NCBI GenBank assembly: GCA_003577275.1
Contig: QEVO01000002.1
Location: 62,001 to 126,000 of the forward strand
Source of the DNA: Pseudomonadota bacterium
Lineage (GTDB): Bacteria > Pseudomonadota > Alphaproteobacteria > Sphingomonadales > Govanellaceae
Reading direction: 5' to 3'
Length of the DNA stretch: 64,000 nt
This document shows, piece by piece, positions 18,494-28,154 of this stretch (positions are counted from its first letter, which is position 1; the number at the start of each line of letters is the position of its first letter). The notes below the pieces were generated by a model. It had not been told where the DNA came from and made no database searches. It saw only the letters and a program-made list of their open reading frames with translations. The position numbers and the translations under genes are program-made.

Positions 18494-20134
18494 ATGACGC
18501 AGATACCTTCCCAGACATCCAGTAATGGGCGTTCCGCCATGGCCGAAATCGCCGCCATCGCGGCGCTGGCGGCTGGCGCCGTTTTGGCGCTTTTCCTGTC
18601 GCTCAACGCCGCCGATCCGGTGATGGCCTTCCATGCCGCGCTGTTCGTGGCGGCGGGCGCGCTCGGCGTCATCGGCGTCGGCTATATGTGGCGCCAGCGC
18701 GCCAGCGGGCGGAGTTCGACGGAGGGGTATAACGACGGCGTCGTCAAATACGGGGTCATCGCCTCGCTGTTCTGGGGCATCGCCGGTTTCGTGGTGGGGC
18801 TTTATATCGCCCTCCAGCTCGCCTATCCGCTCCTCAACCTCGATCTGCCCTGGACCACCTTCGGCCGATTGCGGCCGTTGCATACGTCGGCGGTGATTTT
18901 CGCCTTCGGCGGCAACGTGCTGATCGCCACCTCCTTTTACGTGGTGCAGCGCACCTGCAAGGCCAGGCTCGCTGGCGAGATCGCGCCCTGGTTCGTATTC
19001 TGGGGCTATAATCTGTTCATCGTCATCGCCGCCACCGGCTATCTTCTCGGCGTTACGCAAAGCAAGGAGTACGCCGAGCCCGAGTGGTACGCCGATCTGT
19101 GGCTGACCATCGTCTGGGTGGTCTATCTCCTGGTTTTCCTCGGCACTCTGTGGAAACGCAAGGAGCCGCATATTTATGTGGCGAACTGGTTCTATCTTGC
19201 GTTCATCGTCACCATCGCCATGCTGCACATCGTCAACAACCTGACGCTGCCGGTGTCATTGACCGGCGCCAAAAGTTACTCTTTGTTCGCCGGCGTGCAG
19301 AGCGCTCTGACGCAATGGTGGTACGGCCATAACGCGGTGGGCTTCTTTCTCACCGCCGGCTTCCTCGCCATCATGTACTATTTCGTGCCTAAGCGGGCGG
19401 AGCGTCCGGTTTATTCCTACCGGCTGTCCATCGTCCACTTCTGGTCCTTGATTTTCCTCTACATCTGGGCCGGGCCGCATCACCTGCATTACACCGCGCT
19501 GCCCGACTGGGCGCAGACTTTGGGCATGACCTTCTCGGTGATGCTGTGGATGCCGTCCTGGGGCGGCATGATCAACGGCCTGATGACGCTGTCGGGAGCC
19601 TGGGACAAGCTCAGGACCGATGCGGTGCTGCGCATGCTCGTCGTCTCGGTGGCGTTTTACGGCATGAGCACCTTTGAAGGACCGATGATGTCGATCAAGG
19701 CGGTGAACGCCTTGAGCCACTACACCGACTGGACCATCGGCCATGTGCATTCGGGCGCGCTCGGCTGGGTCGCCTTCGTCTCCTTCGGCGCCATTTACTG
19801 CCTGGTGCCCTGGCTGTGGAAGAAGGAGGGGCTTTATTCGGAAAAGCTCGTGAGCTGGCACTTCTGGCTCTCCACCCTCGGCATCGTGCTCTACATCACC
19901 GCGATGTGGGTGTCGGGCATTCTCCAGGGCCTGATGTGGCGGGACTATAACGGTCTCGGCTTTCTAGAATACTCCTTCGTCGAGACGGTGGAAGCGATGC
20001 ATCCCTTCTACCTCATACGGGCGCTGGGCGGCGCGCTCTTCGTCATCGGCGCGCTGATCATGGCCTATAACGTCTGGCGGACAATTAGCGGCGCCAGCGC
20101 CGCCAAGGCCGCCGCGCCGGCGCTCGCCGAGTAA
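18494..20134 (+). CDS. ccoN: cytochrome c oxidase, cbb3-type, subunit I
   Basis: 546 residues with about 13-14 membrane helices. Heme and CuB histidines lie in [41 protein letters not shown] and [12 protein letters not shown]. It is the catalytic subunit that reduces oxygen at high affinity. GGGGGACGAGGCAC lies before the ATG. The N-terminus is about 60-70 residues longer than the shortest family members and includes two additional hydrophobic stretches (roughly residues 17-40 and 44-66). Confidence 0.97.
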   Translation: MTQIPSQTSSNGRSAMAEIAAIAALAAGAVLALFLSLNAADPVMAFHAALFVAAGALGVIGVGYMWRQRASGRSSTEGYNDGVVKYGVIASLFWGIAGFVVGLYIALQLAYPLLNLDLPWTTFGRLRPLHTSAVIFAFGGNVLIATSFYVVQRTCKARLAGEIAPWFVFWGYNLFIVIAATGYLLGVTQSKEYAEPEWYADLWLTIVWVVYLLVFLGTLWKRKEPHIYVANWFYLAFIVTIAMLHIVNNLTLPVSLTGAKSYSLFAGVQSALTQWWYGHNAVGFFLTAGFLAIMYYFVPKRAERPVYSYRLSIVHFWSLIFLYIWAGPHHLHYTALPDWAQTLGMTFSVMLWMPSWGGMINGLMTLSGAWDKLRTDAVLRMLVVSVAFYGMSTFEGPMMSIKAVNALSHYTDWTIGHVHSGALGWVAFVSFGAIYCLVPWLWKKEGLYSEKLVSWHFWLSTLGIVLYITAMWVSGILQGLMWRDYNGLGFLEYSFVETVEAMHPFYLIRALGGALFVIGALIMAYNVWRTISGASAAKAAAPALAE

Positions 20135-20145
20135 GGGAGGAAAAG

Positions 20146-20868
20146 ATGAAACACGAAATCTTCGAGAAAAATTCCATCCTCCTGGTGATCGGTATCCTGG
20201 TGGTGGTGTCGATCGGCGGCATCATCGAAATCGCGCCGCTGTTCTATCTGGAAAACACCATCGAAAAGGTTCAGGGCATGCGGCCCTATACGCCGCTGGA
20301 GCTGGCCGGTCGCAATATTTACGTACGCGAAGGCTGCTATAACTGCCATAGCCAGATGGTGCGTCCGCTGCGCGATGAGGTGGAGCGCTACGGCCACTAT
20401 TCGCTGGCCGCCGAAAGCATGTACGATCACCCCTTCCAATGGGGCTCCAAACGCACCGGTCCCGACCTGGCGCGTGTTGGCGGCAAGTATTCCGACGAGT
20501 GGCATCGCGCTCATATGGTCGATCCGCGCAGCGTGGTGCCGGAATCGATCATGCCGGGCTATCCGTTCCTGGCCAAGACGGCGCTTAATTACCAGAAGAT
20601 CGCCGAAGATCTGCAAGCCAACCGCAGCCTCGGCGTGCCCTATAGCGACGAGGACGTCGCCGGCGCCGTGGCCGACATTGAAACACAGGTCAATCCCGAC
20701 AGCGACAATGTGGATGCCTTTCTCGCCCGTTATCCTAAAGCGCAGGTGCGCGATTTCGACGGCAATCCACAGATGATCTCGGAACTCGATGCGCTTATCG
20801 CCTATATGCAGATGCTCGGCACCCTGGTGGATTTTGACCTCTACCAAGCCGACGCCTTCTATCGCTAG
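20146..20868 (+). CDS. ccoO: cytochrome c oxidase, cbb3-type, subunit II (monoheme cytochrome c)
   Basis: 240 residues. One N-terminal membrane anchor ([20 protein letters not shown]) is followed by a periplasmic heme c domain with [18 protein letters not shown] and an axial Met in the later SIMPGYPFL. It passes electrons from CcoP to CcoN. GGGAGGAAAAG precedes the start. Confidence 0.97.
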   Translation: MKHEIFEKNSILLVIGILVVVSIGGIIEIAPLFYLENTIEKVQGMRPYTPLELAGRNIYVREGCYNCHSQMVRPLRDEVERYGHYSLAAESMYDHPFQWGSKRTGPDLARVGGKYSDEWHRAHMVDPRSVVPESIMPGYPFLAKTALNYQKIAEDLQANRSLGVPYSDEDVAGAVADIETQVNPDSDNVDAFLARYPKAQVRDFDGNPQMISELDALIAYMQMLGTLVDFDLYQADAFYR

Positions 20869-20878
20869 GAGACGAGCC

Positions 20879-21046
20879 GTGACGCACGCCGAGGTTTCGT
20901 ATTTCGCGCAGACCTGGGGACTGGTGTTCCTGGTCGTCATGTTCGCTACTGGCGTCATCTACGCCTTGTGGCCGAGCAACAAGCATAAGTTCGATGCAGC
21001 CGCACGTCTGCCGCTCGATGACGAAGCGGCGAATAAGGAGAAGTAA
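20879..21046 (+). CDS. ccoQ: cbb3-type oxidase small subunit CcoQ
   Basis: 55 residues from a GTG at 20879, with AGGAGACGAGCC upstream. One membrane helix (GLVFLVVMFATGVIYALWPS) is followed by the family tail KHKFDAAARLPLDDE. It stabilises the oxidase complex. The frame stays open upstream within ccoO, but only the part from 20879 is CcoQ-like. It ends two bases before ccoP. Confidence 0.92.
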   Translation: MTHAEVSYFAQTWGLVFLVVMFATGVIYALWPSNKHKFDAAARLPLDDEAANKEK

Positions 21047-21048
21047 CC

Positions 21049-21918
21049 GTGGCCGGAAAAAAAGAAGTGGATCAATTCAGCGGTGTCGAAACCACCGGAC
21101 ACGAGTGGGACGGCATCAAGGAGCTCAACAATCCGCTGCCGCGCTGGTGGCTGTGGACGATGTACGCCACCATCATATGGTCCTTTGGCTACTGGGTGGT
21201 GATGCCGGCTTGGCCGCTGATCAGCGATTACACCCGTGGCGTCATCGGTTATTCGCAGCGCGCTGAATTGGCCGACACCATGGCGAAAGTTGGCCAGGAC
21301 CGCGCGGCGCGCGCCGGCAGTCTGGTTGACGCCTCGCTCGAAGACATCGAAAAGGATCCCGACATGCAAGGCTTCGCCATGGCGGCGGGCCAGGCCGCAT
21401 TTGGCGATAATTGCGCGCCCTGCCATGGCAGCGGCGCGCAAGGCGGCAAGGGATACCCCAATTTGAGCGATGACGACTGGCTGTGGGGCGGCAGCCTGGA
21501 GGATATTCACACCACCATCCTCTTCGGCATTCGCGGCGACCATTCCGATACTCGCTACAGCCAGATGCCGGCCTTTCTGAAGGATGAGATCTTAACGGCG
21601 GAGCAGGTGGACGAGGTGGTTGAGTACGTGCTCTCCATCTCGGGGCAGGATCATGATCAGGCCAAGACGGCTAACGGAGCGCAGATATTCGCTGAGAATT
21701 GCACCGTCTGTCATGCTGAGGACGGCAAGGGCGATCGCGTCCAAGGCGCGCCCAACCTGACCGATGCCGTATGGCTTTACGGCGGCGACCGGGCGTCTAT
21801 CCGCCAAACCGTGGCGGAAAGCCGCTTCGGCATCATGCCGGCCTGGACGGCGCGGCTCGACCCGGTGACCATAAAATCCCTTGCTGTTTATGTTCACTCG
21901 CTGGGCGGCGGGGAGTAA
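21049..21918 (+). CDS. ccoP: cytochrome c oxidase, cbb3-type, subunit III (diheme cytochrome c)
   Basis: 289 residues with a GTG start. The N-terminus has GHEWDGIKELNNPLPRWWLW and a membrane helix. Two heme c sites follow, NCAPCHGSGAQGGKG and NCTVCHAEDGKG, with axial Met in YSQMPAF and FGIMPAW. It is the electron entry subunit. Confidence 0.97.
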   Translation: MAGKKEVDQFSGVETTGHEWDGIKELNNPLPRWWLWTMYATIIWSFGYWVVMPAWPLISDYTRGVIGYSQRAELADTMAKVGQDRAARAGSLVDASLEDIEKDPDMQGFAMAAGQAAFGDNCAPCHGSGAQGGKGYPNLSDDDWLWGGSLEDIHTTILFGIRGDHSDTRYSQMPAFLKDEILTAEQVDEVVEYVLSISGQDHDQAKTANGAQIFAENCTVCHAEDGKGDRVQGAPNLTDAVWLYGGDRASIRQTVAESRFGIMPAWTARLDPVTIKSLAVYVHSLGGGE

Positions 21919-21989
21919 GATAGCCACTTGTTGATGAGGAAGCCCTGGGGAGAGGCGTTCCATATTCCCTAGCGCGCGAGGTAGTTAAG

Positions 21990-23465
21990 GTGGCGGGAGA
22001 AGGAGTGAAGGCGGCGGCGAGCGTCAATCGCCATGACGTCGAGGCGGTCAATGCGGCGTCACGCCGCTCACTTTATAAGAAGCGTGAGAAGATCCACCCC
22101 AAGCGGATGGAAGGCACGTTTCGCCGCATCAAATGGGCGGCGATGGCGATCTTCCTCGGCATCTACTATTTGACGCCATGGATTCGCTGGGATCGCGGCC
22201 CAGATGCGCCGCATCAGGCGGTGCTGCTGGATTTTCCCGCCCGTCGCTTCTATTTCTTTTTCATCGAGATCTGGCCGCAGGAAGTCTATTACATCACCGG
22301 CCTCCTCATCCTTGCCGCGGTGGGGCTGTTTCTCGCCACCAGCATCGCCGGCCGCTTGTGGTGCGGCTACGCCTGCCCGCAGACGGTGTGGACCGATCTT
22401 TTCATCGCCGTGGAACGCTTCTTCGAAGGCGATCGCAATGAACGTATCCGGCTTGATCAGGCTCCCTGGAGCCTGTCCAAGATCAGCCGTAAGACGGCCA
22501 AGCACCTCACCTGGATCGTCATCGCCATGGCCACCGGCGGCGCCTGGGTATTCTATTTCGCCGATGCGCCGACGCTCGCCCATCAGCTTTTAACCTTCGA
22601 CGCGCCCGCCATCGCCTATACCACCATCGCCACGATGACCGCCACCACCTATCTCCTTGGCGGACACGCCCGGGAGCAGGTGTGCACCTATATGTGCCCC
22701 TGGCCGCGCATTCAGGGCGCCATGCTGGATGAGGAATCGCTGGCCGTCAGTTACCGCTATGACCGCGGCGAACCGCGCGGGCCGCACAAAAAAGGCGAGC
22801 CCTGGGAAGGCCGCGGCGACTGCATCGATTGCCGACAATGCGTCGTCGTCTGTCCCATGGGCATCGACATTCGCGACGGCCTGCAGCTGGAGTGCATCCA
22901 GTGCGCGCTGTGCATCGATGCCTGCGACGACATCATGACCAAGATCGGCCGACCCAAACGGCTCATTGCCTATGATACCGACTCCAACATTCAGGCGCGG
23001 ATGAAGGGCGAAAAGCCGCGCTATCGCCTGGTGCGTCCCCGCACTGTCATCTACACCGCGATACTGGTCGTCGTCAGTCTGATCATGGTGATTGGCTTGA
23101 TGACTCGCAGCGTCATTGACCTGAACGTCATTCGCGACCGCAATCCGCTTTACGTCATGCTGTCGGACGGCAGCATCCGCAACGGCTATACGCTGAAGAT
23201 CATCAACAAACTGCATGAACCGGCGCGCTTTGCCATATCGGTGGAAGGGCTGCCGCAAGCCAGCGCCCGTCTGCTCGGATTTGACGACATGAGCGAGCCG
23301 GTGGAAGTGGCGCCCGACGCCCTGCGCTCGGTGCGGCTGTTTGTCACCGCTCCGCGCGCCGCGCTGACGGAAAAATCCATCCCCATTGTCATCCGGGTGC
23401 GTGATCTCGACAGTGGGACCGAAGTTGTCAATGACACCACATTCAAGGCGCCGATCGATGAGTAA
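21990..23465 (+). CDS. ccoG: cbb3 oxidase assembly copper reductase CcoG (RdxA/FixG)
   Basis: 491 residues. Several membrane helices, CGYACPQTVWTDLF and CTYMCPWPRIQG, and a two-cluster ferredoxin region CIDCRQCVVVCPMGI / CIQCALCIDACDDIM. A C-terminal Ig-like domain follows. CcoG reduces Cu(II) to Cu(I) for the oxidase. GTG start at 21990. It is separated from ccoP by 71 bp with no clear FNR site, so read-through from ccoNOQP is likely. Confidence 0.95.
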   Translation: MAGEGVKAAASVNRHDVEAVNAASRRSLYKKREKIHPKRMEGTFRRIKWAAMAIFLGIYYLTPWIRWDRGPDAPHQAVLLDFPARRFYFFFIEIWPQEVYYITGLLILAAVGLFLATSIAGRLWCGYACPQTVWTDLFIAVERFFEGDRNERIRLDQAPWSLSKISRKTAKHLTWIVIAMATGGAWVFYFADAPTLAHQLLTFDAPAIAYTTIATMTATTYLLGGHAREQVCTYMCPWPRIQGAMLDEESLAVSYRYDRGEPRGPHKKGEPWEGRGDCIDCRQCVVVCPMGIDIRDGLQLECIQCALCIDACDDIMTKIGRPKRLIAYDTDSNIQARMKGEKPRYRLVRPRTVIYTAILVVVSLIMVIGLMTRSVIDLNVIRDRNPLYVMLSDGSIRNGYTLKIINKLHEPARFAISVEGLPQASARLLGFDDMSEPVEVAPDALRSVRLFVTAPRAALTEKSIPIVIRVRDLDSGTEVVNDTTFKAPIDE

Positions 23466-23949
23466 ACTCTTTCGCGGACCGCTGACCGGCAGGCATGTCT
23501 TGATCATGCTATCGGTTTTTTTCGGCGTCGTGTTCGCCGCCAATGGCGCTTTCGTCTATTTTGCCCGCGCCAGTTGGACCGGCGTTGAGACCGAGGACGC
23601 CTATCGCACCGGGCTGCAATATAACCGTACACTTGCCGATGCCGAGGCGCAAAAAGCCTTGGGTTGGAAAATCGCCGCCTTCGAATTGACGGCGAACGAG
23701 AAGCATCAGGTCTTGACGGTGCGTCTGGTGGATGCCAACGGCGCGCCGCTGCGCGGACTTGCCATTGCGGCGACCGTACGCCGGCCAACCACCGACAGCC
23801 TCGATCAGCAGGTGACGTTGCGTGAGGGGGAGGATGGGCTTTATCGCGTGGCGCTCGATCTGCCGGAATCCGGGCAATGGGAGGTGGAGGTTATCGCAAC
23901 ACGCGGCCCTGACCGCTTCCGCGCCATCCAGCGGATCATCGCCTCATGA
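23458..23949 (+). CDS. ccoH: cbb3 oxidase assembly protein CcoH (FixH)
   Basis: 163 residues. It begins MSKLFRGPLTGRHVLIMLSV with one N-terminal membrane helix and a periplasmic FixH domain (NRTLADAEAQKALGWK, then VTLREGEDGLYRVALDLPE). The start at 23458 overlaps the ccoG stop by 8 bp. It stabilises the CcoNOP complex during assembly. Confidence 0.93.
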   Translation: MSKLFRGPLTGRHVLIMLSVFFGVVFAANGAFVYFARASWTGVETEDAYRTGLQYNRTLADAEAQKALGWKIAAFELTANEKHQVLTVRLVDANGAPLRGLAIAATVRRPTTDSLDQQVTLREGEDGLYRVALDLPESGQWEVEVIATRGPDRFRAIQRIIAS

Positions 23950-26120
23950 CCGCCATCGCCATTTCCGAGCGCTTCATTCGCCGCGCCACGCCGGGTTTCG
24001 CCGGGGTAACGCTGGCGGTGGAGAACATGCACTGCGCCGGCTGCATGCGGCGCATCGAAGATGGCTTGCTCAAAGTGCCGGGCGTCGTCGGCGCGCGCGC
24101 CAACCTTACCACCAAGCGCGTGGCCGTCGACTGGCAAGACGGCAAAAGCTCACCCGACGCGGTGATCGGCGCGCTCGATGCGTTGGGCTATCGCGTCGCG
24201 CCCGTCGATCCCGAGGAGGCGCGCGGTCGCGAGGCGGCGGAGGACAAACGCTTATTGAAAGCCATGGCGGTGGCCGGCTTCGCCGCCGCCAACATCATGC
24301 TGCTGTCAGTCTCGGTGTGGTCGGGCAACGTCTCCGACATGGGTGAGGCGACGCGGGCGATGATGCACTGGCTGTCGGCGCTGATCGCCATTCCCACCGT
24401 TGCTTACTCTGGCATGCCGTTCTTCCGCTCTGCGGCGACCGCCTTAAAGGCGCGCAGCGTCAATATGGACGTGCCGATTTCGCTGGGCGTCATCCTGGCG
24501 GTTTTGATGAGCCTCTATAACACCTGGCAGCATGCCCACCACGCTTATTTCGACGCCGCGGTGAGCCTGCTGTTCTTCCTTCTCATCGGTCGCTACCTCG
24601 ATCGCCGCATGCGCACCCAGGCGCGTTCGGTGGCGACCAATCTGCTGGCGCTCAAGGCGTCGGCCGCCACCGTGGTCGAGGATGACGGCACAACCCGCCG
24701 CGTGCCCATCGACGTCCTAAAGGCCGGCATGACGGTGCTGGTAGCGGCCGGCGAGCGCATTCCCGCCGACGGCGCGGTGGCGACGGGGGCCAGCGACATC
24801 GATACCAGTCTGATCACCGGCGAATCCGTGCCCCAGGCGGTAACCGTCGGCGGCAAGGTGTTTGCCGGCATGATGAACTTGACCGGGGCTTTGCGCGTGA
24901 CCGTAACCGCCAGCGAGGACAATACGCTGCTCGCCGAAATCGTCCGCCTGATGGAGGCGGCGGAGCAGGGACGGGCCAAGTATGTTCGTCTTGCCGACCG
25001 TATGGCGCGGCATTACGCCCCGGCGGTGCACGCGCTGGCCGCCTTGACGCTTGCCGGCTGGTTGATCGCCGGCGCGGGCTTCGAGGCGGCGCTGATGAAC
25101 GCCATCGCGGTCTTGATCATCACCTGCCCGTGCGCGCTGGGACTGGCCGTGCCGGCGGTGCAGGTGGTGGCCAGCGGCCGGCTGTTTCGCGCCGGCGTGC
25201 TTTTGAAAGCGGGAGACGCCCTGGAGCGTCTGGCCGAGGCGCGCCATATCGTGTTCGATAAAACCGGCACGCTGACGGTGGGCGAGCCGACCTTGATCAA
25301 CGCCGGCGATATCCCCGCCGCTGTCATGAAGCGGGCCGCCGCCCTTGCCGCCGCCAGCCGGCATCCCTTGTCGAAGGCGCTCCTGCGCGCCGCGCCGGCG
25401 ATTGCGCCCGCGGATGGCGTGCGCGAGGTAGCAGGTTTTGGTCTGGAGCGAGAGGTCGCGGCGGGCCGTGAACGCTTAGGCCGGCGGGAATGGGCGGCGC
25501 CGGAGGCCGTCGGCATGGGCGACGCCACCGAGCTATGGTTCTCAGCGCCCGACATTGCGCCCGTGTGCTTTCGTTTCGAGGATCGCTTGCGGGAGGATGC
25601 CGCCGCCGTCATCAAAGCCCTGCGGGACGAGGGCATCGCCGTATCGCTGCTGTCCGGCGATCGTGCAGCGGTGGCGCGGCGCACGGCGGAAGCTTTAGGG
25701 CTGACCGACTGGGCGGCGGAACAGACGCCGGACCAGAAAATCGCCTGGCTGAAGGCGAAAAGCGCCGATGGCGTCAAGGTCGCCATGGTCGGCGATGGCT
25801 TGAACGATGCGCCGTCGCTGGCGGCGGCCTATGTGTCGCTGTCGCCCTCAAGCGCGGCGGACGTGGCGCAGACGGCGGCCGATTTCGTCTTCCAGGGCGA
25901 GCGCTTGCAAGCAGTGTTGGAAGCGGTGCGGGTGTCGCGCGCCTCGCGCCGGCTGGTGGTGCAGAATTTCGCGCTCTCCATCGGCTATAATGCGCTCGCC
26001 GTGCCCATCGCCATGGCCGGGCTGGTGACGCCCTTGATCGCCGCCATCGCCATGTCATCGTCATCGCTGATCGTCACCGGCAACGCGCTACGCCTGCGCT
26101 TCATGGGACGCCAGCCATGA
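23946..26120 (+). CDS. ccoI: P1B-type copper ATPase CcoI (FixI)
   Basis: 724 residues. N-terminal heavy-metal domain with NMHCAGCMRRIEDG (about 28-41), then the transmembrane CPC motif ITCPCALGLAVP, phosphorylation motif VFDKTGTLTVGEP, HP motif SRHPLSKAL and hinge GDGLNDAPSL. It exports Cu(I) to supply CuB of the oxidase rather than for resistance, as its position shows. It overlaps ccoH by 4 bp (ATGA). Confidence 0.95.
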   Translation: MTAIAISERFIRRATPGFAGVTLAVENMHCAGCMRRIEDGLLKVPGVVGARANLTTKRVAVDWQDGKSSPDAVIGALDALGYRVAPVDPEEARGREAAEDKRLLKAMAVAGFAAANIMLLSVSVWSGNVSDMGEATRAMMHWLSALIAIPTVAYSGMPFFRSAATALKARSVNMDVPISLGVILAVLMSLYNTWQHAHHAYFDAAVSLLFFLLIGRYLDRRMRTQARSVATNLLALKASAATVVEDDGTTRRVPIDVLKAGMTVLVAAGERIPADGAVATGASDIDTSLITGESVPQAVTVGGKVFAGMMNLTGALRVTVTASEDNTLLAEIVRLMEAAEQGRAKYVRLADRMARHYAPAVHALAALTLAGWLIAGAGFEAALMNAIAVLIITCPCALGLAVPAVQVVASGRLFRAGVLLKAGDALERLAEARHIVFDKTGTLTVGEPTLINAGDIPAAVMKRAAALAAASRHPLSKALLRAAPAIAPADGVREVAGFGLEREVAAGRERLGRREWAAPEAVGMGDATELWFSAPDIAPVCFRFEDRLREDAAAVIKALRDEGIAVSLLSGDRAAVARRTAEALGLTDWAAEQTPDQKIAWLKAKSADGVKVAMVGDGLNDAPSLAAAYVSLSPSSAADVAQTAADFVFQGERLQAVLEAVRVSRASRRLVVQNFALSIGYNALAVPIAMAGLVTPLIAAIAMSSSSLIVTGNALRLRFMGRQP

Positions 26121-26275
26121 CCGCGTTGGGCTTCCTCATTCCGGCGGCGCTGTTGTTGGGGCTTTTAGGCTTGGTCGCTTTTTTGTGGTCCTTGAAATCC
26201 GGACAATTTGATGATCTTGACGGCGCGTCCCATCGCGCCCTCTTTGACGAAGACGACGACAAGCCGAAACAATAA
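26117..26275 (+). CDS. ccoS: cbb3 oxidase maturation protein CcoS (FixS)
   Basis: 52 residues: MTALGFLIPAALLLGLLGLV is the single membrane helix, then FLWSLKSGQFDDLDGASHRA, the family signature, and an acidic tail EDDDKPKQ. It is needed to insert heme b and copper into CcoN. It overlaps the ccoI stop in an ATGA arrangement and completes the ccoGHIS set. Confidence 0.93.
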   Translation: MTALGFLIPAALLLGLLGLVAFLWSLKSGQFDDLDGASHRALFDEDDDKPKQ

Positions 26276-26278
26276 TCG

Positions 26279-27061
26279 CTACTGCACGATCGCCCTGTAG
26301 GCGTGCCACGTGGCGTGCCCGATGAGCGGGAACACCACAATCAGCCCGATATAAAAGGTGGCGATGCCCACCGCCATCAGGATAGCGATGATCCAGGCCC
26401 ACAGGAACATCGCCGTCCAGTTGCGTCGCACCGCCTCGAAGCTGGCCAACGCGGCGCTGATGAAATCAATGTCGCGGTCCAAGAGCATGGGAATGGAGAT
26501 GGCGGAGGTGGCAAATACGATAAAGGCGAACACCGCGCCGATGGCGGTGCCCAGCACCAACAGCCCCACGCCTTCGGGCGTCATCAGTAACTGTTGGGTG
26601 AACTCGATGAACGGCGGATACTCGACGCCAAAGAAGAGGGCGAATAGCAGCGTCGCCACTCGCATCCAGACCAACAACAGGATGGCCAGCACCACGCCGG
26701 CAAAGCGCACCTGGCCGGAGCTGCCCTTCAGGGCGCGCAGGGCGTCAGCAAAGACTACCGGCTCGCCCTTTTCATGGCGGCGGCTGACCTCATAAAGTCC
26801 CATGGCGAGAATCGGACCCACCAGCATGAACCCGGCCGCCGCTGCCGGCACCACCGCCGCCCAGGCGAAGGAAAACATGCCAATGGTCAGGAGCACGCTG
26901 ACAGCAAAAAACATCAAACCATAACCGAAACTGATGAGGGGGGCGGTCCACACGTCGCTCCAGCCCTTGGCCAGCCACTGCCAGGGGGCCTCCAGGGATA
27001 TGGTGCGGATGCCGACCCGCTCGGCCCCGGCCCGCTCAGGAATGGGAATCTGACTTGCCAT
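26279..27061 (-). CDS. DUF2189 family membrane protein
   Basis: 260 residues with about six membrane helices. The N-terminal part (TISLEAPWQWLAKGWSDVW) and GPILAMGLYEVSRRHEKGEP are typical of DUF2189. It is convergent with ccoS, only 3 bp apart. Members are often near cbb3 oxidase genes in this class. Function unknown. Confidence 0.85.
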   Translation of the reverse strand: MASQIPIPERAGAERVGIRTISLEAPWQWLAKGWSDVWTAPLISFGYGLMFFAVSVLLTIGMFSFAWAAVVPAAAAGFMLVGPILAMGLYEVSRRHEKGEPVVFADALRALKGSSGQVRFAGVVLAILLLVWMRVATLLFALFFGVEYPPFIEFTQQLLMTPEGVGLLVLGTAIGAVFAFIVFATSAISIPMLLDRDIDFISAALASFEAVRRNWTAMFLWAWIIAILMAVGIATFYIGLIVVFPLIGHATWHAYRAIVQ

Positions 27062-27230
27062 CTATGCCTCCACCTCCGGCCGCTTCGTGATCGCGGCTCA
27101 TATCTCCCGCTATCATATTCAACCTTAGGGCAGCGTGCGAGCGCTTTGATTAGGGTCAAAAAGGCTCCTCTCCTGGAGGGGAGGGTCAGTTGTAGGATGG
27201 GTCAAGCGTAGCGGAGCCATCATCATAAGC

Positions 27231-27277
27231 TTGAAGGGCAGCGTTAAATTTGTTACATTACAACTAGACAGACTAGT
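27231..27277 (+). promoter_or_regulatory. promoter and operator of the Phd-VapC operon
   Basis: TTGAAG (27231-27236) and TACATT (27254-27259) are separated by 17 bp. Transcription would start within an inverted repeat ACTAG-ACAGA-CTAGT (27263-27277), a good autoregulatory operator for the antitoxin. Just upstream, at 27194-27222, lies a GGATGGGTCAAGCG...AGCCATC hairpin like the one at 38089. Confidence 0.6.
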
Positions 27278-27289
27278 CAGGAGAAGGCG

Positions 27290-27538
27290 ATGCGCAAATG
27301 GCCGTTGCAGGATGCCAAGGCGAAATTCAGCGAGGTCATGAAGCGCGCCGCCTCGGAGGGACCGCAGGAAATCACCCTGCGGGGCGAACCTAAGGCGGTG
27401 CTTCTATCGCGCGATGCCTACGATAAGATGAAGGGAAAGAAGCTGAACTTGGCTGCTTTCTTGCGCAAATCACCGCTTGTTGGTGTGAAAATAAAGGTCG
27501 AGCGGGATAAGTCGCTCTCCCGCAAGGTTGAGCTGTGA
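27290..27538 (+). CDS. Phd/YefM-type antitoxin
   Basis: 82 residues. MRKWPLQDAKAKFSEVMKRA and PQEITLRGEPKAVLLSRDAY are the classical Phd fold. The C-terminal tail (about 45-82) is basic and likely binds the toxin. AGGAGAAGGCG is a strong ribosome binding site. It overlaps the toxin gene by 4 bp. Confidence 0.92.
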   Translation: MRKWPLQDAKAKFSEVMKRAASEGPQEITLRGEPKAVLLSRDAYDKMKGKKLNLAAFLRKSPLVGVKIKVERDKSLSRKVEL

Positions 27539-27948
27539 GCTATCTCATTGACACCTGCGCCATATCGGAGCTTGTCCGCGCCAGGCCGGACGCCAACGTG
27601 GTCGCCTGGTTCGAGGCCGTACCACAGGACGGCTTGTATTTAAGCGTGCTGACGCTGGGCGAGATTCGCAAGGGCATCGCCGGCATTTCCGATCGGCGAC
27701 GTTTCGTTAAAATCGTCCACTGGCTGGAACATGATCTGCCGGGATGGTTTGAAAATCGCGTGCTCGCCATCGACGCTGCGGTGGCCGACGAATGGGGCCG
27801 CCTGTTGGCCAAGGCAAGACAGCCCTTGCCGGCTATCGACAGCCTGATCGCCGCCACCGCGCTTCGCCATCGCTTGACCGTGGTGACGCGTAACGTCAAG
27901 GATTTCGAGTCTGCCGGCGTGGACGTGATGAACCCGTGGGAGGGGTAG
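27535..27948 (+). CDS. VapC-type PIN-domain toxin (FitB-like)
   Basis: 137 residues with a GTG start. The acidic PIN residues are visible: YLIDTCAISELVR (Asp), LTLGEIRKGI (Glu), PAIDSLIAATALRH (Asp) and VTRNVKDFES (Asp). PIN toxins cut tRNA or rRNA. It is coupled to the Phd antitoxin. Confidence 0.93.
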   Translation: MSYLIDTCAISELVRARPDANVVAWFEAVPQDGLYLSVLTLGEIRKGIAGISDRRRFVKIVHWLEHDLPGWFENRVLAIDAAVADEWGRLLAKARQPLPAIDSLIAATALRHRLTVVTRNVKDFESAGVDVMNPWEG

Positions 27949-28006
27949 TTTTTCCCTTTGAGAGACCTCTTCGAAAGTAACTTTAAGTTAATGCAAACCT
28001 CTTTGC

Positions 28007-28107
28007 CGTCATCGCGAGCCGCTGTTAAGCGGCGTGGCGATCCAGAAAAATGATGAAAATTACGAAGATTCTGGATTGCTTCGCCCCTAAAGGGGCTCGC
28101 AATGACG
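28007..28107. repeat. palindromic intergenic repeat, copy 3
   Basis: CGTCATCGCGAGCCGC and AGCGGCGTGGCGATCCAGAA on the left, ATTCTGGATTGCTTCGCCCC and GGGGCTCGCAATGACG on the right, with an AT-rich centre (AATGATGAAAATTACGAAG). Same family as copies 1 and 2. Confidence 0.88.
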
Positions 28108-28154
28108 AATTTGAAGTTCGCCGTCAATCGGCAACCACGTTCACAGAGATCTCC

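Noticed and set aside
23822..24346. A plus-strand frame overlapping ccoH and ccoI
   Set aside because: Out of frame with both well-supported genes and composed of Arg/Gly/His-rich sequence.
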